Source of the DNA: Omphiscola glabra
Lineage: Eukaryota > Mollusca > Gastropoda > Lymnaeidae
Direction of reading: 5' to 3'
DNA length: 64,000 nt
Assembly: GCA_964017045.1 (NCBI GenBank)
Contig: OZ024796.1
Location: 26,165,010 to 26,229,009, forward strand
Shown here piece by piece: positions 33,561 through 45,516 of this stretch. Under the pieces are notes generated by a model. That model did no database searches and was not told the origin of the DNA. It saw only the letters and a program-made list of their open reading frames with translations. Made by a program: the position numbers and the translations under genes. Within the stretch, counting starts at the first letter, position 1; each line of letters opens with the position of its first letter.

Positions 33561-35535
33561 AAATGCTTTAGTTATGCACGGATTTTTGTGTGTTTTATAC
33601 ATTTCAGCGTATGGACTTCAACACGACAATAATAATAATATTAATAAAACAGATGGAAAAAAAATTGACATTATATTTCCCCTTCCCACATATTGTTTGA
33701 AAACAAAAGACAATTATCATCAAAGATTACTGGCCCAACTGTTGCACCAAGCAGATGTAACAACCGCTGTCAGATTGGAATACCCCCCCCCCCCCGGGTA
33801 TGCCGTTGCACGTAAATTTAGATTTAAAACAAGAAGGGATGCATGAATTTATTTTTTTTTCCTTCTCACAACAGTATGCTGTCCATGAAGCAAGGACCGT
33901 CATCTAGCTGAAACCACCAATTTATTTGTGGAGTTTTCTGATATTTAAAAATAAAGTTAATATTGAGATTTATACGGCCATTTGGAAAGAACATCGAAAA
34001 TGTATCAACCGTCTGACTAAGCAAATAGATTACTAAGTCTCATAATGACAAAATGGTCCAAATGTTTTGTTAGTGACCGACAAACCCTTAGGTAACAATT
34101 TGACACCAACTTTCCACAAAAAATTAAGTGATTTTTTTAAAAAAACGAACCCAATAGAATAATGTTCGCATGTAGATCACTAGACTAAAGATGGATCTGC
34201 ACGCTTACAATATCGCTATGATCTGCCAGGCTCTTTATTTTCAACATCTGGTCGCGTCGTTAGCGTTAAAATACAAAGGAGATCCGAGAACAATCGCCCA
34301 CAAAGCAACAGTCCGACTAGGATGCGACCGTTCAGTGAAACGGATGACTTCATTGGAGCACAGATGGGGCGAAACGTCCCGGGCGTAAATGGGAAAGATA
34401 AAACGCTTCATGACGGGAAGGCTGCTTTACGCCGTCGTATCGCACTTAAACTCGAATCAACTACTGTATGGGTCTGGCGCCGAGGGTGACCTAATCCCGG
34501 GTTGACAACAAAATAATAATTTTTTTTTAATGCACTCGCCGATGTAGATAAAGATCTAACAGTGTAGCAGCCACATCATATGTACATTTTTTATCTTAAA
34601 ACAACGATCACCTTAAGAGGATTATTGTTGTCTCAGGGCTGCCAACTCGGAGTAGAGCGTGTCTTTGGGTGTAAGAATGGCAGTCGCACAAAACAATCAC
34701 CCAAACCCGACGAGATGAGAGATCGTATAAAAAGTGCATTCTTAAAATAATACATCGCAATAAATCTGAAAGCAATCCAATGTTTGCCGCCACAAGTAGT
34801 ACAGCCGGAGTGGATTATAATTAGTGTCGACAACACCCCTCCCCCACCCCCCAACAGCATATGACATGACATCTGGTGTATACGAGCTTCAGTCGCTTTG
34901 CAAACATTGACTTTTTAAAACTATTCATACGCAGATCTGAAAACGAGCAAATAAATAACCTTTCTGATCTGGGCGTGTTGTTTCCCGTGCCAGTTGCCAT
35001 AAATGTGAATAAAAAGGGCGTTTGTTATTGTGTGTCTCTAGACGGGCTCCTGATTAATGGGACTTTAGTTGTGACATAAGGACTGTAAATAATGAATCTA
35101 AACAAAAAATAGTTTATGGGGACGATGTGAGAGATCTCCCCTCAACAGCTTGCACGCAATTCACCGAAACGTTAAAAATATGTTAACTTGAATTGTTTTC
35201 AATAACTAACCAAAGTCTTGAACAGCTGATGTACCTATTAATTAAAATAAAATGTTATCAGTTTAGGAAACGTAGAGCAAGAGAGAAGTCTCTTAAAACG
35301 ATGCTGAGTGGAAAGCACAAACTAAAAACTTTAGAGAGGAAGAGGCCATTATCATAATCATTACCTACACATAACCTTTACACTTCATGTTACGGGGCAA
35401 CAAAATAAAAGAATAACGCAATAAGTAAATTAAGCATTAAAAAGGAGTTTAAGAAATACCCCCTCCCCCTCACGACAGCATCACACCAAAGGATGAGCCA
35501 TCCAAATCAAGAAAATAGTGACATTCCTCCCCCCA
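33561..35535. other. Unique, mixed composition
   Basis: Contains a poly-C element end (33782-33811) and the GC-balanced block at 34185-34480. No frame has recognisable domains. Confidence 0.45.
34185..34480. promoter_or_regulatory. Candidate non-coding regulatory block
   Basis: High-complexity, GC-balanced stretch between AT-rich flanks. A 65-codon frame crosses it but shows no recognisable domain. The composition is unlike the surrounding intergenic DNA, so it is either a conserved regulatory block or an old exon. Confidence 0.2.
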
Positions 35536-36309
35536 AACGGGATAAGAAAACACCATATGGGTGACCCACCCAAACGGGATAAGAAATCACCATATGGGTG
35601 ACCCAACCGAACGGGATAAGAAATCACCATATGGGTGACCCACCCAAACGGGATAAGAAATCACCATATGGGTGACCCACCCAAACGGGATAAGAAATCA
35701 CCATATGGGTGACCCACCCAAACGGGATAAGAAATCACCATATGAATGACCCACCCAAAAGGGATAAGAAATCACCATATGGGTGACCCACCCAAACGGG
35801 ATAAGAAATCACCATATGAATGACCCACCCAAACGGGATAAGAAATCACCATATGGGTGACCCACCCAAACGGGATAAGAAATCACCATATGAATGACCC
35901 ACCCAAAAGGGATAAGAAATCACCATATGAATGACCCACCCAAACGGGATAAGAAATCACCATATGGGCGACCCACCCAAACGGGATAAGAAATGACCAT
36001 ATGGGTGACCCACCCAAACGGGATAAGAAATCACCATATGGGTGACCCACCCAAACGGGATAAGAAATCACCATATGAATGACCCACCCAAACGGGATAA
36101 GAAATCACCATATGGGTGACCCACCCAAACGGGATAAGAAATCACCATATGGGTGACCCACCAAAACGGGATAAGAAATCACCATATGGGTGACCCACCC
36201 AAACGGGATAAGAAATCACCATATGAATGACCCACCCAAACGGGATAAGAAATCACCATATGGGTGACCCACCCAAACGGGATAAGAAATCACCATATGG
36301 GTGACCCAC
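35536..36309. repeat. 37-bp minisatellite, 21 copies
   Basis: Unit AAACGGGATAAGAAATCACC followed by ATATGGGTGACCCACCC. Two subtypes, ATATGGGTGACCC and ATATGAATGACCC, are interspersed. Every unit carries CATATG (an E-box-type palindrome). Confidence 0.97.
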
Positions 36310-36712
36310 TTTAATCAAAACATGAACACAGTGCCCCGCAACCTTTTCCTTTTCACTCACCGCACACCCAGACCCTCCCCAGATTCCCATGGCACACCAC
36401 AATTAAAACATGAAGAAAAACAACAACACACGAACTGATTTACTTTTTTTACACGTACAAACAGATGACATGTTTTAGAATGTCTTGTAGCCCTGAAATT
36501 AACATGAGCTATAAGATCTTTTATACCCTGTGATATAGCAAAATATATTTTTTCCCACTATTTAGACGCAAAATTCAAGCAGAAATATAGGGGAAATATT
36601 TATTTAAAAAAACAAACATGCAAGCATAAATATAAAAAAATAAATAATTTAACAATAACTAATGAGACGTTTGAACCTGTTTTGTTAAACATGTTTGTTT
36701 TATATTTGGTTC

Positions 36713-36935
36713 AGTATCTGATAGAACAACTCGAGTTAACAATCAATATCTGATAGAACAACTCGAGTTAACAATCAATATCTGATAGAACAACTCGAGT
36801 TAACAATCAATATCTGATAGAACAACTCGAGTTAACAATCAATATCTGATAGAACAACTCGAGTTAACAATCAATATCTGATAGAACAACTCGAGTTAAC
36901 AATCAATATCTGATAGAACAACTCGAGTTGTTTGA
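36713..36935. repeat. 32-bp minisatellite, seven perfect copies
   Basis: Unit TATCTGATAGAACAACTCGA followed by GTTAACAATCAA. Contains the palindrome AACTCGAGTT overlapping GTTAAC. The copies are identical until the terminal one. Confidence 0.97.
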
Positions 36936-37784
36936 TAGAACATCTCCCAAGTTCACCACGGCCAGCAGACATTTAATTATGATTTTTAAAAAAACAACTC
37001 TGTTTATATATTGTATAAGTGATTGAAAATTGTAGGAGAATTGTAATTGCCTGGTAAGAGAGTCTAGAATATTCTTCCTCGACTAAAAGCCAGAAAACAT
37101 CCAATGAAACGTCGGTAAACTTTAACTGAGCATACCGTCATTCCCCTATTCCAGAAAGTCATTCTGAACCTGGGGGGAAAATACTTATACATAATTTGTG
37201 GGCGTATGAGGCAAAAGAGTTTCAGATCCAATTGTAGTGCACCGCATTAAGCTTATAGAAATATTGGTCAAATTGATTCTGCAGCAATGTCAGATGTGTT
37301 TGAGCCAAGTCCAATGTTGAAATAAGCGCTTCCAAAATATCACTCGGCGTATCGTCTATATGTCTTTAAACAGTAACAATAGATATTAACGTTTTCTACT
37401 TCCTTTGCATTATTAGGCCCTAGCATCTTCAACTTATTTCGATGGGCCGACATGCTGGTCTAATGTGTTTCAACCAATTGTATGTGGGGGGTTTTCTAGA
37501 GTGCTATTAATCTTGAAACTTGATATCTAGCTTCTAACGCCTTTTCCAGAAACATTCAGAGACGACTCAATATTATTACTTTGCTTCAGATTTTTACTTA
37601 AAATTCGCTGAAAATATTCTTTATTGCCGTTGGCACAATAGTGGCGTAGGAAATGGTGGTGGGGGGGGGGGGGGTGTTTGCGGCCCATCCCTGATACAAC
37701 TCTTTTTTCACTTTTTTCGATCAAGTTAACGAAATTGGGCGATTTTTTAAGGATTAAGATACGCTATGCATAATTTTATTATCA
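36936..37784. other. Unique intergenic sequence
   Basis: G-run at about 37661-37673; nothing else recognised. Confidence 0.55.
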
Positions 37785-39271
37785 ACTAGCTGATATACCC
37801 GGCGTGGCTCGGGATTGCATTAGGACCCCGATCCAGGTGGCCTACAGATCCCGTAAGGATACTGTACTCTGTGCAATCCCGTTCCATCTAGGGACTCTGC
37901 TTTCTAATGTTATCCCATTTCACTATAAAATCTATTGAATAATGTCATAGATATAGCATTTTAAGAATATCGAACTTTCTGGAAAATTCTAGATTGGATA
38001 TTATTAGTTTTACATCCACCGATATTTCTGTTCGGACAGTGAAGTGTATTGCTACCACCCTAGGCCTATATCCATCAAATGACATAGAAACTATAGTGTT
38101 TTATAACCCTATTGACCTATAGAACTTTCTGGAACATTCTAGATTAAATTTATTATCCTCCCCGAACTGTGTAAAAACAGTCTTTTATTAGAAATAATTA
38201 TTCTTCGAATACGAAAAATTATACGACTAAATGAATTTCTATAACTATAGTACATTTAAGTTAAAAGAGGGGCCCCGGGCGCCCATTCCATAATTCTACC
38301 GAATTAGCTTTTCCTGAGATGGGGCCCTATAATAATCATTCAGGTAAGTTATGAAGTTACAATTTTAAATTTGTCCCATTAAAATATATTGAATAATGCC
38401 ATAGATATAGCGTTTTAAAGTTATCGAACTTTCTGGAAAATTCTAGATTGGATATTATTAGTTTTACATCCACCGTTATTTCCATATGGACTAAGAAGTG
38501 TATTGCAACAAAGCTAAGCCTATATCCATCAATTCACATAGAACCTATAGTGTTGTCTAAGTCTATTGGTATTTATATAGCTTATATAAGGAACAATTAA
38601 ATGGGGCCCCCGGCCCCAGAGGAATGGATATTATGAATTCGGTACCCTTTAGTATTTGAGTATGGATAATCAAGTGTATGTGAACTAAGTTCGGTCAAAA
38701 TCCATCAACTCATGTAGTAAGTATTAAGCCTATCGCTATTTATATAGCTCATATAAGTAAAAATGAAATGGGGCCCCCGGCCCCAGAGGGATGGATATTA
38801 TGAGTTCAGTACCCTTTAGTATTTAAATATGGATAACCGAGTGTATATATACTAAGTTTGGTCAAGATCAATCCATTCATGTAGGAGTATTAAGCCTATC
38901 GATATTTATATAGCTCATATAAGGAAAAATGAAATGGGGCCCCCGGCCCCAGGAGAATGGATATTATGAGTTCAGTACCATTCGGTATTTGAATATGGAT
39001 AATCAAGTGTACGTGTACTAAGTTTGATCGATATCCATCCATTCACGTAGGAGTATTTGTTTGTAATATTTTTATATAGCTCATATAAGAAAAAAACGAA
39101 TTCGGGGCCCCCGGCCCCAAACGAAATGTTATTAAAAGTTCTCAACCCCTTAAGAGTTCCTTCTGGATAATGATGGATACATGTGCCAAGTTTGGTCAAG
39201 ATCCATCAATCCGTGTAAAAGCCTTTGTGGAACAGACAAACAAACCCACAATTTTTCACTTTTATATATAT
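37785..39271. mobile_element. Interspersed element, head-to-tail copy A
   Basis: Starts ACTAGCTGATATACCCGGCG and ends TTTTTCACTTTTATATATAT, directly abutting copy B, which starts with almost the same sequence. Inside are subrepeats of about 170 bp, each with a GC palindrome of the type GGGGCCCCCGGCCCC (38603, 38770, 38935 and 39104), then ATGGATATTATGAGTTCAGT, TATGGATAATCAAGTGTAT and CAAGATCCATC. A relic peptide pattern TKFGQDPSIHV recurs in the subrepeats, but no long frame survives. Ends of the type TACCCGGCGTTGCCCGGG are common in invertebrate retroelement-like repeats; I cannot assign the class. Confidence 0.7.
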
Positions 39272-40738
39272 ACTAGCCGATATACCCGGCGTTGCCCGGG
39301 ATTGCATTAGGACCCCGATCCCGGTGACCTACAGATCCCGCTAGTATACTGTTCTCTATGGGATGCCGTTCCATCTTGGCCTATATCGAGCTATTCACAT
39401 ATAAACTGTAGTGTTGTCTAAGCCTATTGATATTTATATAGCTCATATAAGGAATAATGAAACGGGGCCCCCGGCCCCAGAGAAATGGATATTATAAGTT
39501 CAGTACCATTCGATATTTGAATATGAATAATCAAGTGTATGTGTACTAAGTTTGCTCAAGATCCATCTATTCATGAAGGAGTATTTGTTGTTAATTTTAT
39601 TTATATAGCTCATATAGGAAAAAACGACAGTTTGGGCTCCCGGCCCCAAACTGAGTGTCATAAAAAGTTCATAACCCCTTCAGCGTTTTTCCGAATAATG
39701 ATGGATATATGTGCCAAATTTGGTCAATATCTATTCATCCATGTAGGAGTATTAAGCCTATTGACCTTTAGAACGTTCTGGAACATTCTAGATTAAATGT
39801 ATTATCCTCCTGGAACTGTGTAAAAACTGTCTTTTCTAAGTAATTATTCTTCGAATACGAAAAATTATACAACTAAATTCATTTTTACAACTATAGTACA
39901 TTTAAGTTAAAAGATGGGCCCCGGGGGCCCATTCCATAATTGTACCGAATTAGTTTTGCCTGAGACGGGGCCCTATAAAAATCATTCAGGTAAGTTATGA
40001 AGTTAAAATTTTAAATTTGTCCCATTAAAATCTAGTGATTAATGCCATAGATATAGCGTTTTAAAGTTATCGAACTTTCTGGAAAGTTCTAGATTGGATA
40101 TCATTAGTTTTAAATCCACCGATATTTCAGTACGGACAGTGTATTGCTACCACGCTTGGCCTATATCCATCAATGCATATAGAACCTATAGTGTTGTCTA
40201 AGCCTATTAATATTTACATGGTACGAAAAATGAAACGGGGCCCCCGGCCCCAGAATAATGGATATTATGAGTTTAGTACCTTTCTATATTTGAGTATGGA
40301 TAATCAAGTGTATGTGTACTAAGTTTGGTCAAGATCCATCCATTCATGTAGGAGTATTAAGCCTATCGATATTTATATAGCTCATATAAGAAAAAATGAA
40401 ATGGGGCCCCAGGCCCCAGAAGAATGGATATTATGAGTTCAGTACCCTTCGGTATTTGAATTTGGATAATCAAGTGTATGTGTACTAAGTTTTATCGATG
40501 TCCATCCATTCACGTAGGAGTATTTGTTTGTAATTTTTTAATATAGCTCATATAAGAAAAAAACGAATTCGGGGCCCCCGGCCCCAAACGGAATGTCATA
40601 AAAAGTTCTCAACCCCTTAAGAGTTCCTTCTGGATAATGATGGATACATGTATTAAGTTTGGTCAAGATCCATCAATCCGTGTAAAAGCCTTTGTGGAAC
40701 AGACAAACAAACAAACACATTTTCACTTTTATATATAT
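39272..40738. mobile_element. Interspersed element, head-to-tail copy B
   Basis: Second copy, beginning ACTAGCCGATATACCCGGCG and ending TTTTCACTTTTATATATATG. GC palindromes occur near 39465, 39632, 39915, 40237, 40403 and 40571, with the same order of internal motifs as copy A. The last block encodes the relic KFGQDPSIRVKAFVEQTNKQ. Clear divergence from copy A argues against a very recent tandem duplication. Confidence 0.7.
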
Positions 40739-41227
40739 GATATGATTACTACTCACTATTATGAGAACTCTGAAAATTTAGGCTACATTCTAATTAGAGT
40801 GTATTTAGCTCTTCCTTTAGACCACAGCTAAATAAAAAAAATAGTGGAAGGGGGAGGAGAGGAAGCATCCTTATTGCACCACATAGTACACCAAGGGAAC
40901 ATCTAACATACAAAATGGTACATAGCCCAAGGATTTTCTCAAAGTTGACTGTAAATGTATACATTGTAAGTAACGTTTATTATTAATCAAGATGAATAAA
41001 TCTAGTAATGTTTACAGTGTCAATGACGTTTTTGTTTGTTGTGTAACTCCTTGGAATATGTCGCCCAAAGGACATGGGTTTCGTTTGGTCTTATATTAAT
41101 TAAACTGTAACTATATCTTTAAAAAAATATCCCGTGTTTATATTCTATTTTTCCAAGGTGTGATGATTCATGGTGAGATCAAGGCCTTTGAGGCCATGGG
41201 TACAGTTAACATAGGGACTCATTACTT
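40739..41227. other. Unique intergenic sequence
   Basis: Between the tandem element and the 36-bp array; nothing recognised. Confidence 0.55.
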
Positions 41228-41805
41228 ATGCATTGTCCATAGATAGTATTGTTCATTGTAGTAGGCCTGGTCCATAGATAGTGATAGTTCATTGTAGTAG
41301 GCCTGGTCCATAGATAGTGATAGTTCATTGTAGTAGGCCTGGTCCATAGATAGTGATAGTTCATTGTAGTAGGCCTGGTCCATAGATAGTGATAGTTCAT
41401 TGTAGTAGGCCTGGTCCATAGATAGTGATAGTTCATTGTAGTAGGCCTGGTCCATAGATAGTGATAGTTCATTGTAGTAGGCCTGGTCCATAGATAGTGA
41501 TAGTTCATTGTAGTAGGCCTGGTCCATAGATAGTATTGTTCATTGTAGTAGGCCTGGTCCATAGATAGTGATAGTTCATTGTAGTAGGCCTGGTCCATAG
41601 ATAGTGATTGTTCATTGTAGTAGGCCCGGTCCATAGATAGTGATAGTCCATTGTAGTAGGCCTGGTCCATAGATAGTGATAGTTCATTGTAGTAGGCCTG
41701 GTCCATAGATAGTGATAGTTCATTGTAGTAGGCCTGGTCCATAGATAGTGATAGTTCATTGTAGTAGGCCCGGTCCATAGATAGTGATAGTTCATTGTAG
41801 TAGGC
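41228..41805. repeat. 36-bp minisatellite, 16 copies
   Basis: Unit CCATAGATAGTGATAGTTCA followed by TTGTAGTAGGCCTGGT, with a few short (TAGTATTGTTCA) variants. Minus-strand frames of 100-200 codons are repeat artefacts: several frames are open at once. Confidence 0.96.
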
Positions 41806-42446
41806 CAGGGCTGGGTTACTGGGGTACGATGACAATAATAGAGAAGACGAAAGAAAATGTGGAAAACATTCCCCCCTTCAATGTTTACCATTAATATAAT
41901 TAAAAAATGTAGCGGTTCGGTCCTGATCCTAATACAAAGGTTTGGGTGCCATCAGCGCCAGAACTATCTCGCCGTACCCGGAAAGCAGCATATATATAAA
42001 ACATTCTATATTGACAGTAAACTACGGTACGTAGGTTCCACACCTTTAAAAAAAATCCTTTACTGAATAAACCATAATTACTTTATAGTAAAAGTAAAAA
42101 TAAAAGGATTTGTATAAGCCCAACCTGGCCAAGGGACAACTAAATTTAATCGCATTTGTTCAGTTGCGCTTCGATGAAGTGTAGAATGGCGCAAAACTAA
42201 ATTCTCGTATGCGCCAAAAACTAATCCTCTAATAATGAATTTATAAATAAATTTCGGGGAAGGGGGTGGCGGGTTGCGCAGCTCTGCGGTAACACACTTT
42301 AAGGATAGCACACACTAGCAAGAAATGAACAACATATGGAAAAGCCACCCAGAAAAATACTTGAGATAAATACACCATTTGAACAACTTATCCACTATTT
42401 AAAACAAACAACAACTGCCATTTCCTCTTGACAATCAACCGTTCTT

Positions 42447-42513
42447 GGAATCGAACCTTTGAAACTTAACCCCCTGCAATAAATCCCGAAGATGAACACA
42501 CCGTTGAGACAAT
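42447..42513 (-). other. tRNA-like A box and B box (possible SINE head)
   Basis: The minus strand carries GGTTCGATTCC (42447-42457), a full match to the RNA polymerase III B box GGTTCGANTCC. TGTCTCAACGGT lies about 42 bp upstream (42500-42511 region), resembling an A box. The sequence does not fold as a normal tRNA cloverleaf by eye, so a tRNA-derived SINE or degenerate tRNA is more likely than a functional gene. Confidence 0.35.
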
Positions 42514-42559
42514 GACACCCTTAACCGCCCCCAGCCCTCTCACACGGCCTGTATTGCAG

Positions 42560-42628
42560 ATACTCGACACAACGGCCCTGCAGCTCAAAATGGCAACTGC
42601 TGAAATCGAAGCTCAATTTGAAATTTAA
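42560..42628 (+). CDS. Possible short terminal exon
   Basis: A pyrimidine-rich stretch ending GTATTGCAG is followed by 22 codons and TAA reading ILDTTALQLKMATAEIEAQF plus EI. The acceptor is good and the peptide is helix-like, but no donor-side partner exon was identified. Weak. Confidence 0.15.
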   Translation: MLDTTALQLKMATAEIEAQFEI

Positions 42629-43468
42629 AATCTGTAACTGATCAACCGACCAGCTGTGACACGGGTCACGAGACACGATCCTCTCATCGATTGCCCCCCC
42701 CCCCCAACCCGGCTTTCCATTGTCTCAGTCATGTATTACAAGGTGTGAAGCCACCACGTTACACACCGAAGTCACAGTGTCCCGGAGCGCATCGCGCCGT
42801 ACAGATTCATTCTTTATTTGTTTTTTTATAACAGTCCAAATTTTGTAAAGCTGTGCATACGAGTATGCATTTTTGAGATGTTCTGATTGTCCAATCAAAT
42901 AGTCTCATGTCATCTGTGTTCAAAAACTCAAGCAAATGTACATTTCCAATAAGTCTCATCTTAGTCACCTTCCAAGCAGTCCGGTGTCAGTTACCTCATC
43001 GCAACATGCTAGTTGTCCTAACAATCTCTCATACATTCCTTAAAAGTTCCTCAACCCCAGGCCCCTCAAACACTTCCACTGAGCACTTCCTTCAGTGCTC
43101 TAACCAGTAAATGGAACTACAATGAGACTCACAGACAGTATTAGATTAGTCCCTAGTTCTGACTGGCCTACACAGTTGCTCTCATTCCACCACCACCACC
43201 CCCCAGTCCCCGGGGGCTGGAATTGACTTGAAATTAAACCACTAATGCCCACCAAACAATGAGATTTCTATACATGATTGTTTAGTAACAAAAATTACCT
43301 CACACATCCTGGGGATTGGACTACCAATTCTGTTTGGCCTTTAGCCCTGATCAACGTTTTTGGGACACATAATGGTGAACTAAATTCTCAGTACGCTGAA
43401 TCCTGTTATTTCAAAGTCATGCCCCCCCCCCCACACACACAGTGGTCATTATCACTGTATAATAATGT

Positions 43469-43654
43469 CAGTGGTTCTCAACCTTTCTAATGCCTCGAAC
43501 ATTTAATAGAGTTCTTCATGTTGTGGTGACCCCCCAGCCATAAACATATTTTCGTTGCTACTTCATAACTATGTGGTTTCCGATGGTCTTAGGCGGCCCC
43601 TGTGAGGGTCGTTCGACTCCAAAGGGATCGCGACCCACGGGTTGAGAACCGCTG
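43469..43654. mobile_element. SPIN-type hAT non-autonomous element
   Basis: 186-bp element bounded by CAGTGGTTCTCAACCT on the left and GGTTGAGAACCGCTG on the right, which are inverted terminal repeats. Internally it carries the landmarks of the SPIN (Space Invaders) family: TTCATGTTGTGGTGACCCCC, ATTTTCGTTGCTACTTCATA, GATGGTCTTAGGCG and GGATCGCGACCCA. SPIN belongs to the hAT superfamily and is known for horizontal transfer among tetrapods, a triatomine bug and the pond snail Lymnaea stagnalis. The 8-bp flanks AATAATGT and ATCTAAGT agree at only four positions, so the target duplication is decayed or the ends were exchanged. No transposase is encoded. Confidence 0.88.
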
Positions 43655-45516
43655 ATCTAAGTGAAAACATAATGAAGAAATCAATTAACTAAAACTAAAT
43701 ATTTTGATTTTTAAATGCAATAATGTAAAATGAAAAAGTGGCGTAATGAAAGGTGTGTGTGTGGGGGGGGGGTGCAGACTAATAATGGGCGTGGTATTTT
43801 ATTGATGAAATAAATGGGCTTCAGAGTTGAAGGGGGCGTCAAATTGAATCTTGTCCCCGTGGAATGAAATAAATCATTGGCATAAACTGTTCTCCGGTAG
43901 ACTAACATATGAAACGATACATATTTACATTTGGTGTTAGACATATAACTTGAAACTGTATCAAATTTAACGATACCCCCCCCCCCTTTTTCCCCCTATT
44001 TCCTTGTAAAGGATACGAACAAAATCAATGCGGCGAAAACAGGATTAAAATTTGTTGAATAAAGACAGGCTTTCAGAAAATGTTAATTAGATTTATCTTT
44101 AACATGCATAGGACTAGGAACAAATTGTCCACCCTGCATACATTTTGAAGGTGGACAGTTTGGTTAAATTATATAAAATAACAGCATGCCAAAATTAAAA
44201 TAAAATAAATGAAACTCCTAACACAATTCCTGGTAATAATTTTATCCCCTGATTATCTCAGTGTCTTAAACCGGTTCTCCACTCTTCCTCCTTGATAGAC
44301 TCCACCATTCCGCCGTGATAAGGTTAACCAGCCAATCTAAATACTAACTACTGCCTGCTAGCCACGTGACACCCCAACACATACCCTTCTCGATTCGTGT
44401 TTCCTCCTAAAATAAATCTGGCGATCACCAATAACCACCCCGACCCTCCCCCCATACCCAAACTAACTTTAGTTGTCGGCTCCCCCCTTTTGGCCCATAC
44501 GCCGACCAAGATTGGGACTGGTGGGTCACTGAAGAAAAATGGTGATAATAAAAAAAAAAAAGAGGGGAAAAAACGGGGGGTGGGGGACGGGGGACAAATG
44601 AACGAATAAGGGGGAAGAAAGGAAAAATTGATGAACTAACGAGAAAAATGTCAAAATGTTGAATCGAAGGAAGCCACGTCCATCCGGAGTGGTCAGGCAA
44701 GTCGCGCATACAGGAATTTCAATCAATTTCTATCTGGACAAGGGTCGTTAGGGTCAAGAAAGCCGCCTCCCTCCGCTGGACATTTTCCAATAAATCTAAT
44801 AACTGGCCGCTATAGGAAGAGAATTTTCCATTATGAATTTCATGCAGGCCAGAATAAAGCCGAGGATGACCACAGGGCTAGGGGAGTGGGAGGGGGGGGA
44901 GGCGTTTGAAAAAAAGATTCGGGTTGGGGGGGGGGGGCAGTGTTTTCTCCATCATCCATTGCATGTGCGGAGGACAATGTCCGAATAGATGCGTGCGCAG
45001 CCGGTCATCTAGCCGGACGTGCCCCTTGTCTCAGGCCATCCCTCAGTTTCATTTCCTGCGGGAAAATGTTCTCCAACTTTTCCCGTCCAATTCAATTTTG
45101 AAATAGTCAAATCAATATATTGTGAGAAAGCTGAAGGGTTTCAGCCTGGGCGAGCGACGTGCCCGGCAGTCCTGAGGCTGGACTGTGTCCACTACACGGA
45201 CCCGACAATATATCGACCCGGTAATAAAATCATACACCACAAGGGGGATGGATGAGGAAAATAGCATTTCATCTGGTGGGTCCCTTTTGCCTGTGAAAAT
45301 AAAAATAAAAGTAAAGAAAAAATAAAACAATCTCGCACGTCATTTGATTAAAAAGAACTAAATAAAAGCTGAAGAGTTCTTTATTGTCAGGAATGGCCCT
45401 TCAACAAGTGTATCTCGGCCTAGAGATTACTGAGTACCGACAGGCAAGCACACACTCCACTGCACGCACAAATAGACTTACGTCTTAAAAGTTGTCAGAT
45501 TTTTTTTGGTAGGGGA
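43655..45516. other. Gene-free, mixed complexity
   Basis: Several C/G runs plus the candidate regulatory block at 44715-44875. A further GC-balanced stretch at 45000-45230 has no convincing frame. Confidence 0.45.
44715..44875. promoter_or_regulatory. Candidate non-coding regulatory block
   Basis: High-complexity segment with homeodomain-like cores (TAATAACT, TCCATTATGAATTTCATG) and no open frame. Flanked by A-rich and G-run low-complexity DNA. Composition-based suggestion only. Confidence 0.2.

Larger units (their letters stand above)
41806..43468. other. Unique sequence left of SPIN copy
   Basis: Holds the tRNA-like boxes and the weak candidate exon. A C-run at about 42693-42705 and CACACA next to a C-run near 43423-43440. 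Confidence 0.5.

Noticed and set aside
41206..41891. 209-codon Tyr/Leu/Ser-rich minus-strand frames
   Set aside because: 36-bp minisatellite; more than one reading frame is open at once.
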